A stretch of 20,217 nucleotides of DNA from Acidobacteriota bacterium (GTDB lineage Bacteria; Acidobacteriota; Vicinamibacteria; Vicinamibacterales; Vicinamibacteraceae): the NCBI GenBank assembly GCA_023429845.1, contig JAEZCY010000208.1, forward strand, positions 1-20,217. The letters run 5' to 3'. The position numbers and the translations under genes are program-made. Positions 6,769 to 13,910 of this stretch are shown in pieces. A model generated the notes under the pieces. It searched no databases. It saw only the letters and a program-made list of their open reading frames with translations, and was not told where the DNA came from. How positions within the stretch are numbered: position 1 is the stretch's first letter; each line of letters starts with the position of its first letter.

Positions 6769-7647
6769 TCAGGGTCGCGGGGGCGTCGGGGCATACGGGT
6801 TGATGTACTTGGCGCGGTCGGGTTCACCACCGGCGGGTGCTGGCTGCGAGCCCGGGGACTGATTGGCAGGCAGCCCGTAGGGATTCACCGGCGTGTTGCC
6901 GCTGGCGCCGTTCTGCTGCGGTGGCGACGGCAGCATCCCGGGCGTGCTGCGGGTTGCGCCGGCGACGCCGAACGGGCTGGCGGCCGGCTGCGCGGGCTCG
7001 TCTCCCTGAGCGGCCTGCGCCGGCTGCTCCGGCGCTACGCCGACACCCGCTCCCGCGGCGTTCTGCTCGGCCTGACGCGCGGCGAAATAGCGCTGCGGGT
7101 TGGCATAATCGAAGTTCGTGGACGACGCGGGCTGCTCTGCAGCGCCCTGCTCCGCAACCGCCTGTTCCTCGTCGGGCGCCGCGGCCATCTGTTCGGCTTC
7201 CTGCGTGACGTCGTGTTCGACGACCGCGGGCTGCGGCGTCACCGGCATGGCGGGCCGACTGGTCGCGGTCGTGGCGGCGGCGCGGGCGCTGCTCGCACCT
7301 GGAGACGTCGGCATCACCAGCACTCGATCGAACTGCGACAGATGTGCAGACCGCTGGGCGCGCGGGGCGGCGATGTAGCCGGCGGCGCCGCGCAGCACGA
7401 TGTCGAGCGCCTCGCGTTCGGTCACGTCCTGGAGCTGCAGAGTCAGTGGTGTGCCGGGGACACGCTCGCCGTCCACGACGCGGACCTGCCCCTGCCGCGC
7501 CCACTCGGCGAGGATTGCCGCAGGGGTGGCGTTCTGCGTGATGAGGGTGACGCGGCCGTCGCGCAACGTCAGCGAGATCGACTGCGCCGCCGCTGGCAGT
7601 GCGGTGACGAGCAGGACGGCAGCGGCAAGCAGGATGCGTCGAGCCAT
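6769..7647 (-). CDS. Secreted STN-like domain protein with low-complexity tail
   Basis: This is a 292-residue exported protein of unknown function. The ATG at 7647 is preceded by AGGTG at a good distance and opens a clear signal peptide (MARRILLAAAVLLV... to AAAQ at residues 19-22). Residues ~25-115 look like an STN/secretin N-terminal fold: a strand (SLTLRDGRVTLI), a helix (PAAILAEWARQG), strands with PGTPLTLQLQDV, the helix EREALDIVLRGA, then YIAAP and a final strand RVLVMPTS. That pattern is found at the N-termini of secretins and TonB receptors, but no channel domain follows. Residues ~116-292 are Ala/Pro/Gln/Asn-rich and probably disordered, with two NPY motifs near the end (VNPYG, INPYAP). 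It may be a periplasmic adaptor; I do not recognise a named family. Confidence 0.75.
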   Translation of the reverse strand: MARRILLAAAVLLVTALPAAAQSISLTLRDGRVTLITQNATPAAILAEWARQGQVRVVDGERVPGTPLTLQLQDVTEREALDIVLRGAAGYIAAPRAQRSAHLSQFDRVLVMPTSPGASSARAAATTATSRPAMPVTPQPAVVEHDVTQEAEQMAAAPDEEQAVAEQGAAEQPASSTNFDYANPQRYFAARQAEQNAAGAGVGVAPEQPAQAAQGDEPAQPAASPFGVAGATRSTPGMLPSPPQQNGASGNTPVNPYGLPANQSPGSQPAPAGGEPDRAKYINPYAPTPPRP

Positions 7648-7714
7648 GGCAACACCTGGGGGCACGCGCGCGACGACCCGCCACCAATCCGACGGGCTGT
7701 CCACGCGAACGACC

Positions 7715-7720
7715 AGTATA
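7715..7720 (-). promoter_or_regulatory. Possible -10 element for the STN-protein gene
   Basis: TATACT on the minus strand, about 70 bases upstream of the ATG at 7647, is a good -10 match. No convincing -35 sequence is found 16-18 bases further upstream, so this is tentative. It lies in the 114-base gap after the DegT gene, the only sizeable gap at the end of the sugar operon. Confidence 0.3.
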
Positions 7721-7761
7721 GGACGTCCGGGTTCGTTCGGCCGTCGGCGGCGCGAGGCGCC

Positions 7762-8862
7762 TCAGCCGCGAAACGCCAACACGGCGTCGCAAACCAGGTC
7801 CACCTCGTCGGTCGTCAGCGACGGGTAGAGAGGCAGCGAGCACACCTCGGCGGCCGCGCGGTCGGCTGCCGGGCACTCGGCGGGCGACTCGGGGGCCAGG
7901 GCCGGCTGACGAGTGAGCGACCTGGGGTAGTGCACGAGCGTCTGCACGCCGCAGGCGGTCATGTGTGCACGGAAGGCATCACGCTCGGGAGTGCGGACGA
8001 CGAACAGGTGGTAGACGTGGCCCGCGTCGAACTCCCGAGGCACGTGCACCGGTCCGCCCTGCAGCCGCTCACGATACCGGGCGGCGAGGGTCCGGCGCTG
8101 CGCGGTCCAGCGGGGCAGGCGGGCGAGCCGCTCGCGGAGGACCGCCGCTTGCAGCTCATCAAGGCGCGAGTTCACGCCGAACTCGTCGTGCTGGTACTGC
8201 GTGCTCTGCCCGCCATTGCGCAGCCGCTTCAAACGGGCGGCGAGCGCCGCGTCGTCTGTCGTGATGGCGCCTGCATCGCCGAGCGCGCCGAGGTTCTTCG
8301 TCGGGTAGAAGCTGAACGCGGCGCCTGACCCGAATCCGCCGACGGGCCGTCCCTCGCACGTCGCCAGGTGCGCCTGCGCCGCGTCCTCGACGAGCGCGAG
8401 GCCGTGTCGGCCGGCGATCGTCTGCAGCGCCGTCATGTCGGCCGCCTGTCCGTACAGGTGGACCGGCATGATCGCGGCCGTCCTCGACGTGATCGCCGCC
8501 TCGACCTGCGACGGGTCGATGGTGTGTCGCTCCGGGTCGATGTCGGCCAGCACCGGGCGCGCGCCCGCCATCATCACGGCCAGCGCGCTGTAGGCGGCCG
8601 TGAGCGGCGCCGTGATCACTTCGTCGCCGGGGCCGATGCCGAGGCCGCGCAGCAGCAGCGCGATGGCGTCTGTGCCCGTGTTCACGCCGACCGCGTGCGC
8701 CGCGCCCGCGGCGGCGGCGAACTCCGACTCGAACTCCTCGAGCTCCGGGCCGAGGATGAACCAGCCGCTGTCGATCACCCGGTTGACCGCCGCGCGCAGC
8801 GCAGCGGCGTCCTCGCCGGGCCGCAGGGAGAGGAACGGCACGCGCACGTCGCCGGCTGTCAT
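7762..8862 (-). CDS. DegT/DnrJ/EryC1/StrS-family sugar aminotransferase
   Basis: This 366-residue PLP enzyme probably transfers an amino group to a keto-sugar nucleotide. Visible hallmarks are the N-terminal VPFLSLRP with SGWFILGPELEEFE, NTGTDAIALLL at ~61-71, GIGPGDEVITAP at ~75-86, the VEDAAQAH segment at ~158-165 with D160 and Q163, and FSFYPTKNLGALGDAG at ~183-198 with K189 as the Schiff-base lysine. The NSRLDELQAA stretch at ~231-240 is also typical. Its ATG overlaps the stop of the epimerase gene (ATGA at 8859-8862), so the two are translated together and may act on the same sugar. It is the last gene of the six-gene operon. The exact sugar and the C3 or C4 position cannot be read from sequence. 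Confidence 0.92.
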   Translation of the reverse strand: MTAGDVRVPFLSLRPGEDAAALRAAVNRVIDSGWFILGPELEEFESEFAAAAGAAHAVGVNTGTDAIALLLRGLGIGPGDEVITAPLTAAYSALAVMMAGARPVLADIDPERHTIDPSQVEAAITSRTAAIMPVHLYGQAADMTALQTIAGRHGLALVEDAAQAHLATCEGRPVGGFGSGAAFSFYPTKNLGALGDAGAITTDDAALAARLKRLRNGGQSTQYQHDEFGVNSRLDELQAAVLRERLARLPRWTAQRRTLAARYRERLQGGPVHVPREFDAGHVYHLFVVRTPERDAFRAHMTACGVQTLVHYPRSLTRQPALAPESPAECPAADRAAAEVCSLPLYPSLTTDEVDLVCDAVLAFRG

Positions 8863-9857
8863 CGGAGGTAGAGGGGGAGATGTTCGCGATAGAACGCGAT
8901 GGTCGTCGCCAGGCCGTCGCGCAGCGAGGTTCGCGGTAACCAGTCGGTGGTCGTGCGGAAGCGGCTGGAGTCGGCGTAGAAGCTGCCGATGTCGATGGCC
9001 TTCTTCTCCGCGGGCCATTCCACGAAGCGGCATCGTCCCGACTTGGCCACCTCGATCATCAGCTGCACCAGTTCGCGATGCGCGATCGGCTCGAGGCCGC
9101 CGACGTTGAACGCCTGCCCGTTGCAGGCGTCGTGCACGCCCGCCCGCAGGAATGCGTCGCAGGCGTCGTCCACGTACACGAAGTCGCGCATCTGCGAGCC
9201 GTCGCCGAAGATCTCGATCTCCTGGTCTTCGACGATGCGGCGGATGAACCAGCCGATGAAGCCCTGGCGGTTGTGCTTCACGAGCTGGCGCGGTCCGTAG
9301 ATGTTCGTCAACCGCAGCGAGCACGCGCGCACGCCGAACACGTTGTTGTAGACCAGGTGGTATTGCTCGCCGGCGGCCTTGTTGATGCCGTTGATGTCGG
9401 TTGGCCGCACGAGGTGGTTCTCGTCCACGGGCAGGTAGTCCGGCTTGCCGTAGATCTGCCGCGTGCCCGCGAACACCACTTTCACGGCCGGGTTGTTGCG
9501 CCGGCAGGCCTCGAGCACGGTCATCTGGCTGCGGCAGTTGATCTCGAGATCCGTGTACGGATCGCGCATCGAGTCGATGTGGCTCACCTGCCCGGCGAGG
9601 TTGAAGATTACCTCGCGTCCCTGCACCAGGCAGTCCATCGTCGTCTGTTGCCTGATGTCGGCGATGTTGACGCGCAGGCGTTCTTCGATGCCGCGGATGT
9701 TCTCGAGCGACCCCCCGTAGTCGGGGATCAGCGAGTCCACCAGCAGGACGTCGGCACCGAGTTCCACGAGCTGGTGCGCCAGGTTGCTGCCGATGAACCC
9801 CAGCCCGCCGGTGATCATCACGCGGCGCCCGCGGTAGAACGCCCGATAGTCGCTCAT
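8859..9857 (-). CDS. NAD-dependent epimerase/dehydratase-like extended SDR
   Basis: This 332-residue Rossmann-fold protein is of the nucleotide-sugar epimerase/dehydratase type. GGLGFIG at residues 17-23 is the NAD-binding glycine motif, D41 closes the second strand, and NLAGQVSH at ~86-93 is the usual NxAA-like loop. FAGTRQIYG (~129-137), LRLTNIYGPR (~181-190), FGDGSQMRDFVYVDD (~217-231) and FNVGG match the extended SDR substrate domain. The catalytic Y-x-x-x-K is altered: the helix reads INGINKAAGEQYH, so K160 is kept but the tyrosine position is N156. The codon is plainly AAC. Standard epimerase or dehydratase chemistry is therefore doubtful unless another residue takes over; I recall similar N-G-I-N-K proteins, so this may mark a subfamily. 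Its ATG overlaps the upstream GT2 stop (ATGA at 9854-9857). Confidence 0.88.
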   Translation of the reverse strand: MSDYRAFYRGRRVMITGGLGFIGSNLAHQLVELGADVLLVDSLIPDYGGSLENIRGIEERLRVNIADIRQQTTMDCLVQGREVIFNLAGQVSHIDSMRDPYTDLEINCRSQMTVLEACRRNNPAVKVVFAGTRQIYGKPDYLPVDENHLVRPTDINGINKAAGEQYHLVYNNVFGVRACSLRLTNIYGPRQLVKHNRQGFIGWFIRRIVEDQEIEIFGDGSQMRDFVYVDDACDAFLRAGVHDACNGQAFNVGGLEPIAHRELVQLMIEVAKSGRCRFVEWPAEKKAIDIGSFYADSSRFRTTTDWLPRTSLRDGLATTIAFYREHLPLYLR

Positions 9858-10621
9858 CCCTTGGCCTGGGCGCGCGAGGCGCTCTGCGCGTGCATGTGTT
9901 CCTTGCGCACGACGAGCACGTACCAGAGCCGCAGCACGTCCACACCGGTGCGGAAGATGCGGCTGAAGTTGAAGAACTGCGACCGGCCGTACGCGCGGTG
10001 GTAGTGGTGGACCGGCACTTCCGCGATGCGGAACCCCGCGTCGGTGATCTTCTTCATCATCTCGAGGCAGATGACGCCGCTGTTCTTCGTGAGCGTCACC
10101 GTGTCGAAGATGGAACGACGCATCAACCGGAAGTCGCAGTCCACGTCGCGCACGCCGAGCCCGAACAGCCGCTTGACCGTGTGGTGGTACAGCCGGCCGA
10201 TGACGATGCGGTGAAACGGGTCCGACCGGGCGATCTTGTAGCCGTTGACGAGATCGACGTCGGGGCCGAGCCGGGCCCACAGCAGCGCCACTTCGGCCGG
10301 GTCGTACTGGGCGTCGCCGTCGGTGTAGAACACGTACTCCTTGGACGCCGCCGCAAAGCCGCTGCGCAGCGCGCCGCCATACCCGCGATTCTTCTCGTGG
10401 TGCACGATGCGCACCTGCGGGTACAGGCGAGCCAGTTCGTCCAGGATCTGCGGGGTGCCGTCGCGACTGCCGTCGTTGACGACGATCACCTCGTGGTCGG
10501 GCGTCAGCGCACGCGCCGCGAGCAGCGCCGAGACCACCATGCTGGCGATCGTGCCGCTGTCGTTGTAGGCCGGGAAGAAGATGCTCAGGCCGGCGGGTGT
10601 TCTGGCAGGGGACTCTGTCAT
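9854..10621 (-). CDS. Family 2 glycosyltransferase, DPM/GtrB-like
   Basis: This is a 255-residue GT-A fold enzyme that probably transfers a sugar from a nucleotide donor, likely to polyprenyl phosphate. SIFFPAYNDSGTI opens the fold, VVNDGSRDGT (~47-56) is the nucleotide-binding segment, and TDGDAQYDP (~100-108) carries the D101/D103 metal motif. VDCDFRLMRRS and EVPVHHYHRAYGRSQFF match the family's acceptor-side motifs. No clear C-terminal membrane pair is present, only a hydrophobic LRLWYVLVV near the end. The ATG at 10621 follows the previous gene by 24 bases; the ribosome-binding site is weak. It is one of three related GT2 enzymes in this operon. Confidence 0.9.
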   Translation of the reverse strand: MTESPARTPAGLSIFFPAYNDSGTIASMVVSALLAARALTPDHEVIVVNDGSRDGTPQILDELARLYPQVRIVHHEKNRGYGGALRSGFAAASKEYVFYTDGDAQYDPAEVALLWARLGPDVDLVNGYKIARSDPFHRIVIGRLYHHTVKRLFGLGVRDVDCDFRLMRRSIFDTVTLTKNSGVICLEMMKKITDAGFRIAEVPVHHYHRAYGRSQFFNFSRIFRTGVDVLRLWYVLVVRKEHMHAQSASRAQAKG

Positions 10622-10645
10622 ACCCGAGCAGGCAACACTAGCACA

Positions 10646-11389
10646 TCAGGCACGGCGACCCCGCCAGCCGGGATGCCGCAGCACGAGCCGCCACGGCACG
10701 AAAATCGACTCGAAGATCACCCCCCGCGACATCTTGGACTGCCCTTCGCGGCGTTCCACGTAGATGATCGGCACCTCGCCGATGCGGCAGCCACGGCCCA
10801 TGGCCTCGTACAGCATCTCCACGAGGAAGGCGTAGCCATCGCTCACGAACTGTCGCAACGGCAGGCGTGCGAGTGCCTCGCGCCGCCAGCAGCGATAGCC
10901 GCTGGTGCAGTCGCGCGCCGGCAGCCCGGTGATGGCCCGGACGTACCGGTTCGCGAACGTGCTGAGGATCAGCCGGCTCAGCGGCCAGTTCACCACGCTG
11001 ACGCCGTTCAAGTAGCGCGAGCCAATCACCAGATCGTGGCCGCCGTGCACGACCGCGCGCACGAGATCGGGCAGGTACTGCGGGTCGTGCGAGAAGTCGG
11101 CGTCCATCTGGCACACCACGTCCACGTCCATGTCCACCGCACGGGAGAGCGCGTCCACATAGGAACGTCCCAGGCCACGCTTGCCCGTCCTGTGCAGCAC
11201 GTGCACGCGGCCCGGGAACTCGGCGACGAGCCCGTCGGCCACCTGCCCCGTGCCGTCCGGCGAGGCATCGTCGACGACGAGCACGGAGAACTCAGGGCCG
11301 CGCGCGAGGACCTGGCGCACCAGCACGGGCAGGTTGTCGCGTTCGTTGTACGTGGGCGTGACGACGAGCACGCGTGGTGCCGCGTTCAT
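10646..11389 (-). CDS. Polyprenol-phosphate mannosyltransferase-like GT2
   Basis: This 247-residue enzyme resembles dolichol/polyprenol-phosphate mannose synthases, which move mannose from GDP-mannose to a lipid phosphate on the cytoplasmic face. The family pattern is complete: VVTPTYNERDNLP at ~9-21, VVDDASPDGTG at ~38-48, MDADFSHDP at ~95-103 with D96/D98, VIGSRY at ~121-126, TSGYRCWRR at ~162-170, and EVPIIYVERREGQSKMS at ~205-221. There is no multi-helix membrane domain, as in single-domain DPM1-like enzymes. The ATG at 11389 has GAGGGA upstream and overlaps the previous gene's stop by four bases. The donor sugar is inferred from family only. Confidence 0.9.
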   Translation of the reverse strand: MNAAPRVLVVTPTYNERDNLPVLVRQVLARGPEFSVLVVDDASPDGTGQVADGLVAEFPGRVHVLHRTGKRGLGRSYVDALSRAVDMDVDVVCQMDADFSHDPQYLPDLVRAVVHGGHDLVIGSRYLNGVSVVNWPLSRLILSTFANRYVRAITGLPARDCTSGYRCWRREALARLPLRQFVSDGYAFLVEMLYEAMGRGCRIGEVPIIYVERREGQSKMSRGVIFESIFVPWRLVLRHPGWRGRRA

Positions 11390-12246
11390 GTGCGTCCCTC
11401 GAAGCGGAGCGAGGCGATCTGCTCGGACACGAGCCCCACGAGGAAGACGATCACGGCAAACATCAGCAGCAGCACCGAGCCGTTGGCGATGCGGCCCGAC
11501 ACGACGACCGTCCAGATGCCGTAGAGCACGCCCACGAGGAACGCGCCGACGCTCACCGGCAGGAAGATCTTCATCGGGCTGTAGATCGTGACGATCTTCA
11601 GGATGATCAGCAGGAACTTCGTGCCGTCGCGCGCCAGGCGGATCTTGGAGGTTCCGGTGCGCTGGCGGGCCTCGACGGGCAGGAAGCGCACGCTGTAACC
11701 GGACTTGATGCAGGCGAGCGTCGTTGTCGTCGGCGTCGAGAAGCCGTTCGGGATCAGGTGGAGGAGTTCGCGCAGGACCGTGCGTCGGGCGCCGCGGAAC
11801 CCGGAGGTGAGATCGGGGATCTGCCGGCCCGTCATGTACGTGGCAAACGCATTGAGCAGGCCGTTGCCGACGCGTCGCACGCCCGTGGCCTGCGTATGAC
11901 CGGCACGCGCGCCGACCACCAGGTCGTACTCGCCGAGCAGGTCGGCGATCCGCCGCGCATCCTCGGGCTTGTGCTGCCCGTCGCCGTCCACGACGAGGAT
12001 GTACTCCCCGGTGGCGGCACGGATGCCGGTCTTCACGGCCGCGCCGTTGCCCTTGTTGTGCGGATGGCGAAGCACGACGGCGCCGGCCTCCGCGGCATGG
12101 CGCCCGGTCTCGTCCGACGACCCATCGTCCACGAGCAGAATCTCGTGCCACGGCGCCGCGGCCCGCAACGCATGGATCACCTCGCCGACCACCGGGCCTT
12201 CGTTGTACGCAGGAATGAGGATGGAGACGGTATCGGGCGCGGCCAC
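11386..12246 (-). CDS. Membrane-anchored GT2, GtrB/DPM-like
   Basis: This is a 286-residue GT-A glycosyltransferase with a C-terminal membrane hairpin. VSILIPAYNEG starts the domain, LVDDGSSDET lies at ~38-47, VVDGDGQHKPED at ~85-96 carries the metal motif, and LTSGFRGARR at ~146-155 plus RQRTGTSKIR at ~194-203 are family motifs. Two hydrophobic helices at ~225-250 and ~257-280 would anchor it, as in GtrB-type polyprenyl-phosphate glucosyltransferases. I chose the GTG at 12246, 5 bases after the GT4 stop. A longer frame opening at 12318 runs through the end of the GT4 gene and adds an Arg-rich, non-family extension, so I rejected it. Confidence 0.88.
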   Translation of the reverse strand: MAAPDTVSILIPAYNEGPVVGEVIHALRAAAPWHEILLVDDGSSDETGRHAAEAGAVVLRHPHNKGNGAAVKTGIRAATGEYILVVDGDGQHKPEDARRIADLLGEYDLVVGARAGHTQATGVRRVGNGLLNAFATYMTGRQIPDLTSGFRGARRTVLRELLHLIPNGFSTPTTTTLACIKSGYSVRFLPVEARQRTGTSKIRLARDGTKFLLIILKIVTIYSPMKIFLPVSVGAFLVGVLYGIWTVVVSGRIANGSVLLLMFAVIVFLVGLVSEQIASLRFEGRT

Positions 12247-12251
12247 GGCTG

Positions 12252-13322
12252 TCAGGCGACGGGCGGATCCTCGCGTCGCGCCAGTCCGGCGGTGAGCGCG
12301 GCGACGACCCCGTCCCATGTGATCGCGCGGGTGCTATCGTACCCCGCCTCCCCGAGCGCCGCCGCACGCGCGGGATGCGCCGCGAGGTCGGCCAGCGCGG
12401 CGCCGACGGCCGCGGCGACGGGCGGGCAGACGAGGCCGTTGACGTCGTGGCGGACGAACTCGAGGACGCCGCCGCTGTCGGTTGCCGTCACGACGGGCTT
12501 GCGTGCCTCGAAGGCCTCGAGCGTCACGTAGCCGTAGTCCTCGTCGAACGGCGCAAACACCACCCCCCGCGCGCCAGCATAGAGCTCCACGAGCGCCCGC
12601 TCGTCCACGGCGCCCAGCAAAGACACACGGTCGCCGAGCCCGAGCTGATCAATCCGGCGTTCCAGACCGTGACGGAACGTGCCGTCGCCGACGATCAGCA
12701 GGCGCATCGGCCGGGGCACGTGCGCCATGGCTTCGATCGCCAGGTCTACGCGCTTGACGGTCTCGAGCCGCCCCACCGAGAGGAAGTAATCACCGTACGG
12801 CCCCGGCCTGAGCAAGGGGGCCAGGGGTGACGGGTGGTACAGCGGGCTCGACGGCACGCCGTTGAAGCGCGAGAGCCGGTCCGACGTCGTGCGGGAAATC
12901 GTGTAGACGGCGGCGCACTCGCCCAGCATCTGGCTGTCGAGCGTCCGCAGCCGCTCCCGGACGGCGGTGTCTTCCTCGCGATGGTCGAAATCCGCGTACT
13001 CGGTGCCGCACAAGTCGTATGCGGCCCGGTACTGGTGCATCAGCCACGTCACCTTGTGCGGGTGCCGCACGCAGTACGCGGGGAACTTCGTGGGGATGAC
13101 GAGGTCGATGGGCCGGCCGCAGCTCTCGCTCAGGTCGAGCAGCCGCCAGGCAGCCGCGTGCGCCATCAACTCCTTCTTGGGGTACCACTTGAAGGGAACA
13201 CTGACCCGTTCCACGAGACAGCCGTGGGCTTCCAGCTGGCAAACCAGCTCGCGAACCAGCGCCTCGGCCCCACCCCGCACGAAGGGCACCTGCGCTTCGC
13301 AGACGACGACCGTCGGAGCCAA
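12252..13322 (-). CDS. Family 4 glycosyltransferase
   Basis: This 356-residue GT-B fold retaining glycosyltransferase is probably involved in surface polysaccharide assembly. The N-terminal half has RGGAE (~16-20), the usual donor-loop GGxE motif. The C-terminal half has YFLSVGRLETVKRVD (~179-193), LLIVGDG (~208-214), and the E-x7-E motif in EDYGYVTLE (E261 and E269). The start is a TTG at 13322: the conserved first strand (VVVCEAQVP) begins at residue 5, and the nearby ATG is in another frame. AGGATGG lies about 6-12 bases upstream. It is the first gene of the minus-strand sugar operon and is divergent from mraZ. Donor and acceptor are not readable from sequence. Confidence 0.9.
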   Translation of the reverse strand: MAPTVVVCEAQVPFVRGGAEALVRELVCQLEAHGCLVERVSVPFKWYPKKELMAHAAAWRLLDLSESCGRPIDLVIPTKFPAYCVRHPHKVTWLMHQYRAAYDLCGTEYADFDHREEDTAVRERLRTLDSQMLGECAAVYTISRTTSDRLSRFNGVPSSPLYHPSPLAPLLRPGPYGDYFLSVGRLETVKRVDLAIEAMAHVPRPMRLLIVGDGTFRHGLERRIDQLGLGDRVSLLGAVDERALVELYAGARGVVFAPFDEDYGYVTLEAFEARKPVVTATDSGGVLEFVRHDVNGLVCPPVAAAVGAALADLAAHPARAAALGEAGYDSTRAITWDGVVAALTAGLARREDPPVA

Positions 13323-13331
13323 GCGGCGGCC

Positions 13332-13340
13332 ATCCTAGCA
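13332..13340 (-). promoter_or_regulatory. Possible extended -10 promoter of the sugar operon
   Basis: TGCTAGGAT on the minus strand fits an extended -10 (TGn followed by TAnnAT). No good -35 is present. A start about 7 bases downstream would leave only a few bases before the TTG at 13322, so the operon mRNA would be nearly leaderless. Tentative. Confidence 0.3.
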
Positions 13341-13391
13341 TGCCATTTTCAGCGAAGCGAAGGCGAAGTCCTTACTGGTCAGAAGTTTCGG

Positions 13392-13420
13392 TTGACTCCC
13401 GGTATGGGGTTGCCTATTCT
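13392..13420 (+). promoter_or_regulatory. Sigma-70 promoter of the dcw cluster
   Basis: TTGACT at 13392-13397 and TATTCT at 13415-13420 are separated by exactly 17 bases. The start site is expected near 13427, inside the first MraZ-type repeat. It stands in the divergent gap between the sugar operon and mraZ and is the best sigma-70 promoter match I found in the window. Confidence 0.75.
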
Positions 13421-13424
13421 CGCC

Positions 13425-13449
13425 GTGGACCAAAGTGGACCAAAGTGGA
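13425..13449 (+). promoter_or_regulatory. MraZ operator (three direct repeats)
   Basis: GTGGA occurs at 13425, 13435 and 13445, exactly one helical turn apart; the first two copies extend to GTGGACCAAA. MraZ is known to bind arrays of short G-rich repeats with this 10-bp period ahead of its own gene (TGGGN repeats in E. coli, AAAGTG-type in Mycoplasma). The array covers the predicted transcription start and merges with the mraZ ribosome-binding site, so binding should repress the whole cluster. Confidence 0.75.
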
Positions 13450-13457
13450 GATGTGTG

Positions 13458-13904
13458 GTGCTTCGCGGCCGCATTCCAACAAGGATTGATGACAAGGGGC
13501 GCCTCAAGGTGCCCAGCGCATTTCGAGCGCTCATCGAAGCGGAGTACGGGCCCGCGCTGTATTTGACGAGCCTGTCTCCCACCGGGGAATTCGTCCGTCT
13601 CTATCCCCTCAAGGTCTGGGAGGGAGTAGAGGAGAAGCTTCGCAGCCTTCCGCAGCTCCACACCGCACGCAAGGCTTTCGAGATGACCACCTCCTACTGG
13701 GGACAGCTTGCCGAGTTCGACACCCAGGGAAGGGTCGTCATCCCACCCCCGCTCCGCGAAGCTGCGGGCGCGTCCGCCGAGGTGGACGTGCTCGGCATGC
13801 AGACATACCTCGACATCTGGAACAGCGATCGCCTGCGGTCGAAGGTCCAGAGCGACGGCCTGAACGACCTTCACCTCGCCGACCTCGCCGCTCTGGGGAT
13901 CTGA
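13458..13904 (+). CDS. mraZ: Transcriptional regulator MraZ
   Basis: This is a 148-residue DNA-binding protein that heads the division and cell wall cluster and controls it. Two SpoVT/AbrB-like half-domains are plain: IDDKGRLKVPSAFR at ~10-23 and FDTQGRVVIPPPLR at ~87-100, each with the D-x-x-x-R signature (D11/R15 and D88/R92). Two adjacent GTG codons could start it. I chose 13458 because GGAG at 13447-13450 is then 7 bases away and the product begins M-L-R-G, like the usual MFRG; the GTG at 13455 would add one residue. Its operator overlaps the leader, which points to autorepression. rsmH follows after 6 bases. Confidence 0.95.
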   Translation: MLRGRIPTRIDDKGRLKVPSAFRALIEAEYGPALYLTSLSPTGEFVRLYPLKVWEGVEEKLRSLPQLHTARKAFEMTTSYWGQLAEFDTQGRVVIPPPLREAAGASAEVDVLGMQTYLDIWNSDRLRSKVQSDGLNDLHLADLAALGI

Positions 13905-13910
13905 GGCGTC

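Noticed and set aside
7750..7762. Small GGCGC-ctc-GCGCC hairpin just after the DegT stop
   Set aside because: Only 5 bp with a 3-base loop and no T-tract; it is not supportable as a terminator.
9890..11524. Plus-strand 540-codon open frame opposite the GT2 genes
   Set aside because: Composition is His/Glu/Arg/Val-rich shadow sequence; the minus strand shows two complete GT2 domains over the same bases.
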